The notes under the pieces were generated by a model. It did no database searches, was not told the DNA's origin, and saw only the letters and a list, made by a program, of their open reading frames with translations. The position numbers were made by a program, and so were the translations under genes. This document shows positions 18,732 through 27,914 of a stretch of 64,000 nucleotides of DNA, one piece after another. Each line of letters begins with the position of its first letter. Position 1 is the stretch's first letter. The DNA is from Betaproteobacteria bacterium HGW-Betaproteobacteria-11 (lineage in GTDB: Bacteria; Pseudomonadota; Gammaproteobacteria; Burkholderiales; Rhodocyclaceae): contig PHCV01000010.1 in assembly GCA_002842395.1 (NCBI GenBank), positions 20,629 through 84,628 on the forward strand, in the 5' to 3' direction.

Positions 18732-18971
18732 TTACTTCTTGAGATTGGCGTTGACGTAGTCGATGGCCTGCTGCACGGTGGTGATCTTCTCCGCGTCCTC
18801 ATCGGGAATTTCGCATTCGAATTCTTCTTCCAGCGCCATCACCAGTTCGACGGTATCGAGCGAATCGGCGCCCAGATCGTCCACAAAGGACGATTCGTTC
18901 TTGATATCGGCCTCATTCACACCCAGTTGTTCGGCGACGATCTTCTTGACGCGTTGTTCGATATTTTCCAT
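18732..18971 (-). CDS. acpP: Acyl carrier protein
   Basis: The 79-residue acidic carrier of fatty-acid intermediates. Ser37 in [13 protein letters not shown] is the phosphopantetheine site. Highly acidic helices II and III ([18 protein letters not shown]) are typical. It sits between fabG and fabF. AcpS, which activates it, is in the minus-strand run at 4.3 kb. Confidence 0.98.
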   Translation of the reverse strand: MENIEQRVKKIVAEQLGVNEADIKNESSFVDDLGADSLDTVELVMALEEEFECEIPDEDAEKITTVQQAIDYVNANLKK

Positions 18972-19050
18972 CTTTGCAGCTCCTTCCCTGATTTATCGGG
19001 TATTGAAAACCCGCCTAGTTTAACAAAAAGACCGGACTCCCTCGCGGAAA

Positions 19051-19797
19051 TCAGCCCATGTACATCCCGCCATTCACATTGAGCGTAATGCCGGTAATGT
19101 AGCCGGCGCGTGGCGAAACAAGAAAAGCCACGCTGGCGGCCACTTCTTCCGCCTGACCAAGACGGCCCAGCGGAATTTTTCCGAGCAACGTTTCGCGTTG
19201 CGCGTCAGGCAACCCACGGGTCATGTCGGTGTCGATGAACCCGGGCGCCACGCAATTCACCGTGATGTTGCGGCTGCCCAGTTCCTGCGCCAGCGCCCGA
19301 CTCATGCCGGCCACGCCGGCCTTGGCCGCCGCGTAGTTGGCCTGGCCGGGATTGCCCGCTTCGCCGACCACCGAGGTAATGTTGACAATGCGGCCGAAGC
19401 GCGCCTTCATCATGCCGCGCATGACCAGCTTCGACAGACGAAAGACCGCCTTCAGGTTGGTCTCGATGACCATATCCCATTCCTCGTCCTTCATCCGCAA
19501 GGCGAGGTTGTCGCGGGTGATGCCGGCATTATTGACCAGCACCGAAACCGGGCCGAAACGCTTTTCGATGGTAGCGATCAGCGCCTCGCTGGCCACGGCA
19601 TCGGTCACGTCGACGACGACACCCCAGCCCGTGATCCCGGCCGCATCGAAGCCCTGCTGAATCTGCGCGGCTCCCGCCTCCGTGGTCGCCGTGCCGACAA
19701 CCGTGGCGCCCTGAACACCGAGTTCCAGGGCAATGGCACGACCCAGCCCGCGCGAAGCCCCGCTCACCAGGGCAATTTGTCCTTGCAATATCTTCAT
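19051..19797 (-). CDS. fabG: 3-oxoacyl-ACP reductase
   Basis: An NADPH-dependent ketoreductase of the fatty-acid cycle, short-chain dehydrogenase family, 248 aa. Cofactor motif GASRGLGRAIA, NNAG motif, catalytic Ser in NITSVVGEAG and YAAAK are all present. The C-terminal GGMYMG is typical. It begins 1 nt after the fabD stop. Confidence 0.97.
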   Translation of the reverse strand: MKILQGQIALVSGASRGLGRAIALELGVQGATVVGTATTEAGAAQIQQGFDAAGITGWGVVVDVTDAVASEALIATIEKRFGPVSVLVNNAGITRDNLALRMKDEEWDMVIETNLKAVFRLSKLVMRGMMKARFGRIVNITSVVGEAGNPGQANYAAAKAGVAGMSRALAQELGSRNITVNCVAPGFIDTDMTRGLPDAQRETLLGKIPLGRLGQAEEVAASVAFLVSPRAGYITGITLNVNGGMYMG

Positions 19798-19798
19798 C

Positions 19799-20734
19799 TC
19801 AGGCCTCTTTCGTCAGGATCAGGGCTGCTTCCAGCCCGGCCAGATCATTCATGGCCAGACCGGTGAGTCCCTCGCTGCAACGTTTCACCAGGCCGGCGAG
19901 CACCTTGCCCGGCCCGCATTCGATGACATGGGTCACCCCGCTGCCCTGCATCGCCTGCATGATCTCGACCCAGCGCACCGGAGCGGCCGCCTGGCGTACC
20001 AGCGCTTGCCGGATGGCCTCCGGCTGGACCGACCGGGCGACATCGACATTGTTGATGACCGGAATTCGCGGTTCGTGGAGCGTCAGCCGCGCCAGACGCT
20101 CGGCCAGTTTTTCCGCGGCCGGTCGCATCAGCGAGCAATGAAACGGAGCAGAAACCGGCAACATCACGGCGCGCTTCGCGCCTTTCACCTTGACCGCCTC
20201 GGCGGCACGTTCGACCGCCGATTTGTGACCGGCGATCACGGTCTGCTTCGGCTCGTTGAAATTCACCGCCTCGACCACCTGGCCTTGCGCCGCCTCGGCA
20301 CAGGCTTCGACCACCAGAGCCGCATCAAGTCCGAGGATCGCGGCCATCGCTCCCTCGCCGGCAGGCACCGCCTCCTGCATGGCGCGGGCACGCAATTCGA
20401 CCAGCGGCACCGCCTCTTTCAGCGACAGCACACCCGCGGCGACCAGCGCCGAGTACTCGCCCAGACTGTGGCCGGCCAGCAGCGCTGGCCGCGATCCACC
20501 CAGCTCGCGCCACAGGCGATAGACCGCGATCCCCGCTGTCAGCATCAGCGGCTGCGTATTGACCGTCTGATTGAGTGCCTCGGTCGGACCTTCGCTTGCC
20601 AGTTGCCAGAGATCACGTCCGAGCGCGGCAGAAGCTTCATCGAAGGTGGCACGGATCACTGCCGCGTCGCCATAGGCTGCCATCATGCCCAATGACTGCG
20701 AGCCCTGACCGGGAAAAACAAAAGCAAATTTCAC
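19799..20734 (-). CDS. fabD: Malonyl-CoA:ACP transacylase
   Basis: FabD loads malonyl groups on ACP. The GTG start at 20734 gives VKFAFVFPGQGSQSLGMM, the standard N-terminus, with AAGGA 7 nt upstream. The protein has 311 residues. Nucleophile Ser90 is in AGHSLGEYS, and the catalytic His lies in the FHCSLM motif. It starts 16 nt after the fabH stop. Confidence 0.96.
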   Translation of the reverse strand: MKFAFVFPGQGSQSLGMMAAYGDAAVIRATFDEASAALGRDLWQLASEGPTEALNQTVNTQPLMLTAGIAVYRLWRELGGSRPALLAGHSLGEYSALVAAGVLSLKEAVPLVELRARAMQEAVPAGEGAMAAILGLDAALVVEACAEAAQGQVVEAVNFNEPKQTVIAGHKSAVERAAEAVKVKGAKRAVMLPVSAPFHCSLMRPAAEKLAERLARLTLHEPRIPVINNVDVARSVQPEAIRQALVRQAAAPVRWVEIMQAMQGSGVTHVIECGPGKVLAGLVKRCSEGLTGLAMNDLAGLEAALILTKEA

Positions 20735-20750
20735 GGGAGATCCTTTGAAG

Positions 20751-21725
20751 TCAGAACCTGAGCAGGGTGGCGCCCCAGGTGAAGCCGCCACCGATGCCTT
20801 CCAGCAGCAGATGCTGGCCACGCTGCACGCGTCCGCTGCGCACGGCATCATCGAGCGCCAGTGGAATCGAGGCGGCCGAGGTATTGCCGTGGCGCTCCAC
20901 CGTAACGATGCATTTCTCCATCGGCAGGCCGATTTTCTTCGCCGTTGCCTGCAGGATGCGGATATTGGCCTGATGCGGAATCAGCCAGTCGATCTGCGTA
21001 GCCGTCAGGCCGGCCAGGGCGAGCACTTCCTCGGCTACCTCGGCCAATGCGTTGACCGCGAATTTGAACACCGCCTGACCGTCCATGCGCAAAAATGGAT
21101 CACCGATCGCCTGCCCACCGCAAATCTGGCCTGGCACCGAAAGCAGCGCATGGTGACGGCCGTCGGCATGCAAAGCCGTGGTCAGCACGCCTGGCTGTTC
21201 CGCGGCTTCCAGCACCACGGCGCCGGCGCCATCGCCGAACAGCACGCAGGTGCCGCGATCGCTCCAGTCCATGATGCGCGAGAACACCTCGGCGCCGACC
21301 ACCAGTGCGCACCGATGAGAACCCGACCGAATGAATTTTTCGGCGATGGAAAGCGCATAGACAAAGCCGCTGCAAACCGCCTGCACATCGAAGGCCGGCG
21401 CCCCGTTGGCCATGCCCAGCCTGTTCTGCAGCAGGGTTGCGGTGCTCGGAAAAATGTAATCGGGGGTCGAGGTAGCGACGATCACCAGATCGACTTCGCC
21501 AGGCACGCGGCCTGCGGCGGCGAGCGCACGGCGACTTGCTTCCAGCGCCAGATCGCTGCTGGTGACATCCTTTGGCGCCAGATGGCGGCTGCGGATGCCG
21601 GTACGCTCGATGATCCAGTCATCGGAAGAACTCAAGCCATGCCGGGCGATCAGCGCCCGATTGTCCAGCGGTTCGCCCGGCAGGTAACTGCCGGTCCCGG
21701 TGATACGCGAATGGATCATGTGCAT
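20751..21725 (-). CDS. fabH: Beta-ketoacyl-ACP synthase III
   Basis: FabH starts fatty-acid chains by joining acetyl-CoA and malonyl-ACP. The protein has 324 residues, with Cys118 in [13 protein letters not shown], His in [11 protein letters not shown] and Asn in [10 protein letters not shown]. The ATG follows the plsX TGA directly (TGAATG). A second in-frame ATG lies two codons later. A repeat copy sits just before the start, inside the plsX tail. Confidence 0.97.
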   Translation of the reverse strand: MHMIHSRITGTGSYLPGEPLDNRALIARHGLSSSDDWIIERTGIRSRHLAPKDVTSSDLALEASRRALAAAGRVPGEVDLVIVATSTPDYIFPSTATLLQNRLGMANGAPAFDVQAVCSGFVYALSIAEKFIRSGSHRCALVVGAEVFSRIMDWSDRGTCVLFGDGAGAVVLEAAEQPGVLTTALHADGRHHALLSVPGQICGGQAIGDPFLRMDGQAVFKFAVNALAEVAEEVLALAGLTATQIDWLIPHQANIRILQATAKKIGLPMEKCIVTVERHGNTSAASIPLALDDAVRSGRVQRGQHLLLEGIGGGFTWGATLLRF

Positions 21726-22757
21726 TCAGTCACAAAGAGTCGGCGCTGGCGAGACGGCGGCCATGCGCAGGGCAATCTTTTCCGGCAGCTTCTGGCGTGC
21801 CGCCTCGGCCGCGCGTTCCAGTGCGCAAAAGAAAGCCAGCCGGTCCGCCGAGCCGTGGCTTTTCACCACCACGCCTTTCAAACCCAGCAGGCTCGCGCCA
21901 TTATAGCGGCGGTGATCGAAACGCCGGCGGAAGGATTTCAGCACCGGCAGAGCCACCAATGCCGCGAACCGGGTCAACAGGTTCCGTGAGAATTCTTCCT
22001 TCAACGCGCCGCCAATCATCTGCGCCAGACCCTCGGAAGCTTTCAACGTGACGTTACCGACAAAACCATCGCAGACCACGACATCCGTGGTGCCCTTGAA
22101 GATATCGTTGCCTTCGACATTGCCGGCAAAATTGAGCCCGCTCTGGCGCAACAGTTCGGCCGCACGTTTCACCACCTCGCTGCCCTTGATCTCTTCCTCG
22201 CCGATGTTGAGCAGGCCGACGCTGGGACGCTCGCGGTGTTCCAGGGCGGAGACCAGCATCGCGCCCATGATGCCGAACTGCAGCAGATGTTCCGGCGTGC
22301 AATCGACATTGGCGCCGAGATCGAGGACGTAGGTAGTGCCGCGCGCCGAGGGCAGAATCGAGCAGATCGCCGGCCGGTCGATACCCGGCAGCGTCTTCAA
22401 CACAAAGCGCGAAATCGCCATCAGGGCACCGGTGTTGCCAGCCGAAATGGCCGCATCGGCAAGACCTTCCTTGACCAGGTCGATCGCCACGCGCATCGAG
22501 GAATCTTTTTTCCCGCGCAATGCACTGGCCACCGCCTCATCCATGCCGACGGTTTCCGCCGCAGGGCGGATGGCGAGACGCGGGCCGAATTCCGCCAGCG
22601 CAGAGCCCAGGTAGGGGCGCAACACTTCTTCACGGCCGACCAGAATGGCCGCACAGGCAACATCCTTGCGCAAAAAATCGAACGTCGCCGGCAGTGTGAC
22701 CGCGGCACCGTGATCGCCACCCATACAATCGACCGCGAGGGTGATCGCCATAGTCAT
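21726..22757 (-). CDS. plsX: Phosphate acyltransferase PlsX
   Basis: PlsX makes acyl-phosphate from acyl-ACP for phospholipid synthesis. The protein has 343 residues, beginning with [20 protein letters not shown] and showing [21 protein letters not shown] and [14 protein letters not shown]. The last residues, [11 protein letters not shown], are encoded by a dispersed-repeat copy, so the natural C-terminus was probably altered when the repeat arrived. It lies in the conserved rpmF-plsX-fabH order. Confidence 0.97.
   Translation of the reverse strand: MTMAITLAVDCMGGDHGAAVTLPATFDFLRKDVACAAILVGREEVLRPYLGSALAEFGPRLAIRPAAETVGMDEAVASALRGKKDSSMRVAIDLVKEGLADAAISAGNTGALMAISRFVLKTLPGIDRPAICSILPSARGTTYVLDLGANVDCTPEHLLQFGIMGAMLVSALEHRERPSVGLLNIGEEEIKGSEVVKRAAELLRQSGLNFAGNVEGNDIFKGTTDVVVCDGFVGNVTLKASEGLAQMIGGALKEEFSRNLLTRFAALVALPVLKSFRRRFDHRRYNGASLLGLKGVVVKSHGSADRLAFFCALERAAEAARQKLPEKIALRMAAVSPAPTLCD
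21734..21759 (-). repeat. 26-bp dispersed repeat, copy 6 (plsX C-terminus)
   Basis: CGCCGTCTCGCC then AGCGCCGACTCTTT on the gene strand, encoding AVSPAPTL just before the stop. Confidence 0.85.
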
Positions 22758-22770
22758 GAAGTTCCGGATA

Positions 22771-22812
22771 CGAAAACGGCCGGACGCTTCAGCGCATCCG
22801 GCCGTTTTCTTT
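22771..22812 (-). terminator. Hairpin with T-run between rpmF and plsX
   Basis: AAAACGGCCGGA pairs with TCCGGCCGTTTT around a 12-nt loop on the minus strand. It lies after rpmF and 14 nt before the plsX ATG. It may act as a partial terminator giving rpmF more transcript than the fab genes. Confidence 0.7.
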
Positions 22813-22820
22813 ATGGGAAC

Positions 22821-23000
22821 TTATTCCCCTCTGGCCTTGATGGCCTTTTTACCGCGGTAAACGCCGGAGGGAGAAACATGATGGCGCAGATGCACTTCGC
22901 CAGTCGTCGGCTCGACGGCCAGCGGCGGAGCGATCAGGAAATCGTGGGCACGATGCATTCCACGCTTGGAAGGGGATTTCTTGTTTTGCTGAACAGCCAT
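22821..23000 (-). CDS. rpmF: 50S ribosomal protein L32
   Basis: A 59-residue protein: [20 protein letters not shown] at the N-terminus, then [19 protein letters not shown]. It lacks the CxxC zinc pairs of some L32 proteins, as is common in proteobacteria. GGAGC precedes the ATG. It sits between yceD and plsX, its conserved place. Confidence 0.97.
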   Translation of the reverse strand: MAVQQNKKSPSKRGMHRAHDFLIAPPLAVEPTTGEVHLRHHVSPSGVYRGKKAIKARGE

Positions 23001-23015
23001 TTGATGCTCCTTGTT

Positions 23016-23573
23016 TCAATGTTTCTTCAAAACGGCCAACGCCTTGAAAGGCGACGACCCGTGATCAATCCCTGCCGTCTGTGGCGGCTGACACTGCGCA
23101 TGCCGGGCAACGATCGGCAAGGCAAGCAACACCTCGTCCTCGATCAGCGCCAGCACATCCAGTTCCTTTTCTGCGGCGATGGCATCCATCTCATCGTTTT
23201 CCAGATCATCGTCCGGCCAATCCTCGCCCGGACGAATCAACTGGAACCGGCTGCCGATGTCCAACGGCAGGTCGATACCCTCGAGGCAACGCTGGCAACG
23301 CAGCCTGACGCCACCGGCGACCGCCAGACGCAACCCGCACTTTCCACCGTTATCCTGCCAGCCCTCCAGCCGGACGGAAAGATCGCCCTCCGCATCGAGC
23401 AACTCATGCTTCAGCCGTTGCAAGATCGCCAGCGGCACCGTCCCCTCGATCACCCGGCCTTGACGGGAAAACTCGGAGCTATCGATCACCAGGGGAGAAA
23501 ATACAAGTGCCGAAGCCGTCAATTTTGCCAACCTGAAGCGGGTGCGTGTGACATGGGTGGCGAATGCTATCAT
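23016..23573 (-). CDS. yceD: YceD/DUF177 protein (23S rRNA accumulation protein)
   Basis: A 185-residue protein matching the DUF177 family, implicated in 23S rRNA accumulation and always next to rpmF. The cysteine pair in RLRCQRCLEGIDLPLDI is the family hallmark. An acidic linker, DDDLENDEMD, and the C-terminal ALPIVARHAQC segment are also typical. The start at 23573 leaves only 29 nt to the divergent maf ATG; the conserved part begins near VIDSSEF, so a GTG about 30 codons later is possible. Confidence 0.85.
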   Translation of the reverse strand: MIAFATHVTRTRFRLAKLTASALVFSPLVIDSSEFSRQGRVIEGTVPLAILQRLKHELLDAEGDLSVRLEGWQDNGGKCGLRLAVAGGVRLRCQRCLEGIDLPLDIGSRFQLIRPGEDWPDDDLENDEMDAIAAEKELDVLALIEDEVLLALPIVARHAQCQPPQTAGIDHGSSPFKALAVLKKH

Positions 23574-23602
23574 GCCCGACCCTCAATTTTCAAGTCGGTC
23601 AA

Positions 23603-24184
23603 ATGATTCGTCGCCTGGTGCTTGCCTCGACCTCGCCCTTTCGTCGAGAACTTCTGGGACGCCTGCAACTGCCTTTCGAAACCGCCGTCCCCGCCGTCGA
23701 CGAACGTCCGCTGGACGGCGAGGCACCCGCCACCACCGCCATCCGGCTGGCTCAAGCCAAGGCTGTCGCGGTTGCAGCACGTTTTCCGCAGGCATTGGTC
23801 ATCGGCTCGGATCAGGTGGCGGCCTGTGGCGAGCAGCGCTTCGGCAAACCGGGCAACCGCAATGCCGCCGTCAACCAGCTGCAATCGATGCGGGGCAGGG
23901 AAATCATCTTTCACACCGGCGTTTGTCTGCTCGACAGCGCTTCGGGCCGGTTACAGAGCGCGTGCATTCCGACCCAGGTGGGGATTCGCGGGCTGACCGA
24001 CGACGAAATCTTCGCGTATCTCGACAAGGAAGACGCCCTGGGCTGTGCCGGCAGTGCGAAGTCGGAAGGCCTCGGCATCGCCCTCATGCGCTACCTGCGC
24101 GGCGACGATCCGACCGCGCTGGTCGGCCTGCCGCTGATCGCCCTTTGCGAAATGTTGCGTGTCGAAGGCATCGCCTTGCCCTGA
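23603..24184 (+). CDS. yceF: Maf-family nucleotide pyrophosphatase (YceF type)
   Basis: A 193-residue Maf fold enzyme. YceF-type members hydrolyse 7-methyl-GTP and prevent incorporation of modified nucleotides. The start MIRRLVLASTSPFRRELL is canonical. The catalytic aspartate lies in IGSDQVAACGE, and KSEGLGIALM matches the YceF C-terminal pattern. The nearness of yceD-rpmF favours YceF over the dTTPase YhdE. It is followed 2 nt later by a methyltransferase gene. Confidence 0.9.
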   Translation: MIRRLVLASTSPFRRELLGRLQLPFETAVPAVDERPLDGEAPATTAIRLAQAKAVAVAARFPQALVIGSDQVAACGEQRFGKPGNRNAAVNQLQSMRGREIIFHTGVCLLDSASGRLQSACIPTQVGIRGLTDDEIFAYLDKEDALGCAGSAKSEGLGIALMRYLRGDDPTALVGLPLIALCEMLRVEGIALP

Positions 24185-24186
24185 TC

Positions 24187-24897
24187 ATGCCCGGAACATT
24201 GTGGCTGCTCCCCGTTGCACTGGGTGATACGCCCTGGGAAACCGTGCTGCCCCCGCAAACGCGGGCAGCCGCCAGCCGCCTGACCCGCTTCATCGTCGAA
24301 AACGCAAAAACAACCCGCGCCGAACTCAAGCGCCTCGATCATCCGACTCCGCTGCGTGAATTGTTGATCGAGGAGCTGCCGGAAAAACTCTCCGTCGCGG
24401 ATATCGAGCGTCTGTTGCTACCCCTGCTCGAGGGGCAGGACATCGGCCTGATGTCGGAAGCCGGCTGCCCGGCCGTCGCCGATCCTGGCGCACTCCTGGT
24501 GCGCCGCGCCCATGAACTCGGCATCATCGTCAGGCCGCTGGTCGGCCCTTCCTCGCTGCTGCTGGCCCTGATGGGCTCGGGGCTCGAAGGCCAGCGCTTC
24601 GCTTTCCATGGCTATCTACCGACGCGCGAACCTGAACGTGGTACCCGTATCGTCGAACTTGAACGCGAATCGGCCAACAAGCGACAGACGCAGATATTCA
24701 TCGAAACGCCCTACCGCAACAACGCACTGTTCGCCGCCCTGCTGGCCACCGCCCGGCCGCAAACCCGGCTCTGCCTGGCGACGGATATCACCCTCAGCGG
24801 GGAATCCATCCGTACGCATCGTATCCACGAATGGAAGTCACTGCCGGTATCCTGCATCGACAGGCGCCCGACCGTTTTCCTTCTCCTTGCCGACTGA
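24187..24897 (+). CDS. SAM-dependent methyltransferase, tetrapyrrole-methylase fold
   Basis: A 236-residue protein of the RsmI-like tetrapyrrole methylase superfamily. The motifs SEAGCPAVADPGALLVRRA and GPSSLLLALMGSGLEGQRF match the RsmI core. The N-terminus (LWLLPVALGDTPWETVLP) lacks the exact ATPIGNL motif, so it is probably a paralogue of unknown substrate. It follows yceF by 2 nt and is surely co-transcribed. Confidence 0.75.
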   Translation: MPGTLWLLPVALGDTPWETVLPPQTRAAASRLTRFIVENAKTTRAELKRLDHPTPLRELLIEELPEKLSVADIERLLLPLLEGQDIGLMSEAGCPAVADPGALLVRRAHELGIIVRPLVGPSSLLLALMGSGLEGQRFAFHGYLPTREPERGTRIVELERESANKRQTQIFIETPYRNNALFAALLATARPQTRLCLATDITLSGESIRTHRIHEWKSLPVSCIDRRPTVFLLLAD

Positions 24898-24926
24898 GTG
24901 AGTTTCACGTTAAAGCGACCGGATTT

Positions 24927-25934
24927 TCACAACACCTGGCGTCCCAGCCACCAAGCCATGGCCGCAATCAGGGCGCTGGCCGGAATGGTGAAGATCCAGG
25001 CCCAGACGATGCCCACGGCCACGCCCCAACGCACATTCCCCATGCTGCGCGAAGCGCCCACGCCGATGATCGAACCGGTAATCGTATGCGTGGTCGACAC
25101 CGGAATGCCCAGTCCGGTCGCCATGAACAAGGTCAGCGCGCCACTGGTCTCGGCACAGAACCCCCCCACCGGGCGCAGCCTGGTGATGCGCTGGCCCATG
25201 GTTTTGACGATCCGCCAGCCACCGAACAGCGTGCCCAGACCCATGGCCAAATAACAGGAAAAAACTACCCAGAGCGGAACCGCCTGATCCGCTCCGGTTA
25301 TATCCGCGGCGATCAGTAGCATCCAGATGATGCCGATGGTTTTTTGTGCGTCGTTGCCTCCATGCCCCAGGCTGTAGAGCGAAGCCGACACCAGTTGCAA
25401 ACGGCGGAAAACCTTATCGACCTTGCCCGGGATGGCGCGATTGCAGGCCCAGGCCACGGCGAGCATGATCAGCCCGCCCAGCACAAAACCGAGGATCGGA
25501 GCGACGAAAATGAATATGATCACCTTCATCACTCCACCCCAGACCAGAGCACCCGGGCCGGCCTTGGCCAGCGCTGTACCGATTAGGCCGCCCATCAGCG
25601 CATGCGACGAACTGGAAGGAATGCCGTAATACCAGGTGATGAGGTTCCAAGCGATAGCGCCGATCAGGGTGCCGAAAACCACATATTGATCGACGATGCC
25701 CGGATCGATGGTGCCTTTGCCGATCGCGGTCGCCACCTTGAGCTGGAACAGGAACAGGGCTATCACATTGAAAGCCGCCGCCCACAGAACAGCATGCTGT
25801 GGTTTCAATACGCCGGTGGAGACCACGGTGGCGATCGAATTGGCCGCATCGTGAAAGCCATTCATGAAATCGAAGGCCAGAGCCAGCAACACGAGCACGA
25901 CAACCATCCACAGGCTGATTTCGACGGCGTGCAT
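24927..25934 (-). CDS. pit: Inorganic phosphate transporter, Pit family
   Basis: A low-affinity, proton-coupled, metal-phosphate importer of the inner membrane, 335 aa and about 10 membrane segments. The two inverted half-motifs are clear: DFMNGFHDAANSIATVVSTG near the N-terminus and SLGHGGNDAQKTIGI in the middle. It follows a DUF47 gene by 9 nt, the usual Pit accessory pair. Confidence 0.93.
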   Translation of the reverse strand: MHAVEISLWMVVVLVLLALAFDFMNGFHDAANSIATVVSTGVLKPQHAVLWAAAFNVIALFLFQLKVATAIGKGTIDPGIVDQYVVFGTLIGAIAWNLITWYYGIPSSSSHALMGGLIGTALAKAGPGALVWGGVMKVIIFIFVAPILGFVLGGLIMLAVAWACNRAIPGKVDKVFRRLQLVSASLYSLGHGGNDAQKTIGIIWMLLIAADITGADQAVPLWVVFSCYLAMGLGTLFGGWRIVKTMGQRITRLRPVGGFCAETSGALTLFMATGLGIPVSTTHTITGSIIGVGASRSMGNVRWGVAVGIVWAWIFTIPASALIAAMAWWLGRQVL

Positions 25935-25943
25935 GGCGACGGG

Positions 25944-26582
25944 TCAGGAGTTTTCCAAAACGATGCCTTCGATGATGTTCGCCACGTCCTCGCAGCGGTC
26001 GGTCACCGATTCCAGAAGTTCATAAATGCCTTTCAGCTTGATTAACTGACGCACATCCGGCTCGTCGCGAAACAGGTTGGTGATGCCGATACGCAAAACC
26101 CGGTCGGCTTCGGATTCGAGCCGGTCGATTTCGCGGCAGAGCGAGAGGATGGCCGGTGTGTTGCCCATCTTGTGCAACAGATGAACCGCCGCATGGACAT
26201 GCTTGCAGCACGCCTCACAGAGAGTCGCCAGTTGTTGGGCTTCCTGGGTCAGGGAACGAATGTCGTAAAGAAACATGGCCTCCGCAACGTCCTGCACCAG
26301 ATCAAGGACATCGTCCATGCAAGTAATCAGACGATGAATTTCGTCACGGTCCAGCGGCGTATTGAACGAGGTGTGAAGCAGCGCCATGACCTCATGGGTG
26401 ATCCGGTCCGCAGCCGACTCTGTCTGGTCGATCGCCTGGGCATTTTTTGCCAGAACCTCCGCTCCCTGTTCCAGATCGGTGACCAACGCCAGCAGTTGAC
26501 GGCCACCCTGGGCGATCAAGTCCGCATGAGCATCGAACAACTCGAAAAACTTGACTTCCTTGGGCATGAAACGTGCAAACAT
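25944..26582 (-). CDS. DUF47/PhoU-like Pit accessory protein
   Basis: A 212-residue all-helical cytoplasmic protein of the DUF47 (TIGR00153-like) family, related to PhoU. EXXXD-type helices such as DQTESAADRITHEVM and CMDDVLDLVQDVAEAMFLYD are visible. Family members are thought to control the adjacent Pit transporter. It is upstream of pit in the same direction. Confidence 0.88.
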   Translation of the reverse strand: MFARFMPKEVKFFELFDAHADLIAQGGRQLLALVTDLEQGAEVLAKNAQAIDQTESAADRITHEVMALLHTSFNTPLDRDEIHRLITCMDDVLDLVQDVAEAMFLYDIRSLTQEAQQLATLCEACCKHVHAAVHLLHKMGNTPAILSLCREIDRLESEADRVLRIGITNLFRDEPDVRQLIKLKGIYELLESVTDRCEDVANIIEGIVLENS

Positions 26583-26705
26583 CGAAGATCACCACCGGCA
26601 GACAGGGGACGCGAAGTTTACCAGTTTGTTACATGAATCCCCTTCACCCCGGCTGGTAGAATCCGGAGCCATCCGTTTCCGCTTCCAGCCGCCTGCAAAC
26701 TCCCC

Positions 26706-27878
26706 ATGAAACCCACTCGATCGCCCCGCCGCACCCGGCCGACAGCCGATACCGAGCAGCTCACCCGCCTGGCCAACCGACTCAACGAGTCCTCCAGCCG
26801 GATTGAAGATATCTACTGGGAAACGCGCCTGACCCGCCTGATCAATCGTCTGCTGAACAGCCGCGCGGAAGAGACATTGATTGCGGCGCTCGATCCGCTC
26901 TACCGTTCCGGCCAGGCCACCTACGATGTCCTCGCCGACCTGATCGAGGCGTGCACCGAAACGCGCCATGCCGAAGGTGCGGGCAGCCTCGATACGCTGA
27001 TGATCGCGATACCGGTGCTGGCCTGGTCGCGTTTCCCGATCCCGTCCGGCACCATCCTGGCGTCGCAACTGACGATGATCCGTAGCCATCTGCAGGCGCA
27101 CATCCTTGCCGCGGAGGCGAAACTCGGTCTCTGCGACATGCTCTACAGCCCGGACCAACTGCCGCAGACCTGGAGCGATACCGCAACCCTGGCCGACAAG
27201 CTGGCCAAGGCCGCGGTACATGGCCGCGACCTCGCCATCGATCCGCGGCAACTGGATGAAACCATGGGCTTTCTTTCCGACAGCCGTTACCTGCTGGCCG
27301 CCGTCGCCGCGCCACACGGCGCGCCCTTGTTCCGCTGGCAGGAAGACGACAGCGACCGCGCCGGCGCCTTCCGGCAATGGGCGCTCCAGGGCGGCGAAGT
27401 CCTCCGCCAGATGCTGCCGGCCTGCGCACTCGAAATTCAGCCGGTGGGCGCCTATCACGCCACCGTCCGCGACACCGACCGCGCCTCGCGGCCATGGTCA
27501 CTGCGTTCGGCCGTCGCCTTCCTGCAGACGGTGATGGGCCTCGCGCCCGCTGATCTGCAGACCACCGCCGCGCCTTACCATGACCAGGAACTGGAGGAAT
27601 ACCGGGTCGGCTTCGCCCTGCGCAACAACCCCGACATCATTCATGGCGTGGTCTGGCCGCTACTCGACAGCGAGGACGAGAACAGCGAGATGCCGGGGCA
27701 GATCGAGGCCGTGCTGCGCGAGGCCGGCGTGCAGCGGATCACGCTGCTCGACCATCGCCTGCCGCTCGAATACTGCGACGACTGCGGCGCCCCGCTGTAT
27801 CCCAACGCGGAAGGCGAATCGATGCACGCCGAACTTCCCGAGGAACAGGTCGACGCCACGCCGCGACACCTGCACTGA
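26706..27878 (+). CDS. DUF2863 family protein
   Basis: A 390-residue soluble protein resembling the DUF2863 family of betaproteobacteria, whose function is unknown. The N-terminal region is basic ([18 protein letters not shown]). The C-terminus has a small metal-ligand-like motif, [12 protein letters not shown]. No signal peptide or membrane segment is seen. It diverges from the pit pair with a 123-nt gap and converges on dadA. Confidence 0.7.
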   Translation: MKPTRSPRRTRPTADTEQLTRLANRLNESSSRIEDIYWETRLTRLINRLLNSRAEETLIAALDPLYRSGQATYDVLADLIEACTETRHAEGAGSLDTLMIAIPVLAWSRFPIPSGTILASQLTMIRSHLQAHILAAEAKLGLCDMLYSPDQLPQTWSDTATLADKLAKAAVHGRDLAIDPRQLDETMGFLSDSRYLLAAVAAPHGAPLFRWQEDDSDRAGAFRQWALQGGEVLRQMLPACALEIQPVGAYHATVRDTDRASRPWSLRSAVAFLQTVMGLAPADLQTTAAPYHDQELEEYRVGFALRNNPDIIHGVVWPLLDSEDENSEMPGQIEAVLREAGVQRITLLDHRLPLEYCDDCGAPLYPNAEGESMHAELPEEQVDATPRHLH

Positions 27879-27888
27879 GCGCAGGGAT

Positions 27889-27914
27889 CGGCGTGTTATC
27901 AGCGCCGAGTTTTT
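27889..27914 (+). repeat. 26-bp dispersed repeat, copy 7
   Basis: CGGCGTGTTATC then AGCGCCGAGTTTTT. Its A-run on the minus strand forms part of the dadA TAA stop codon. Confidence 0.85.
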
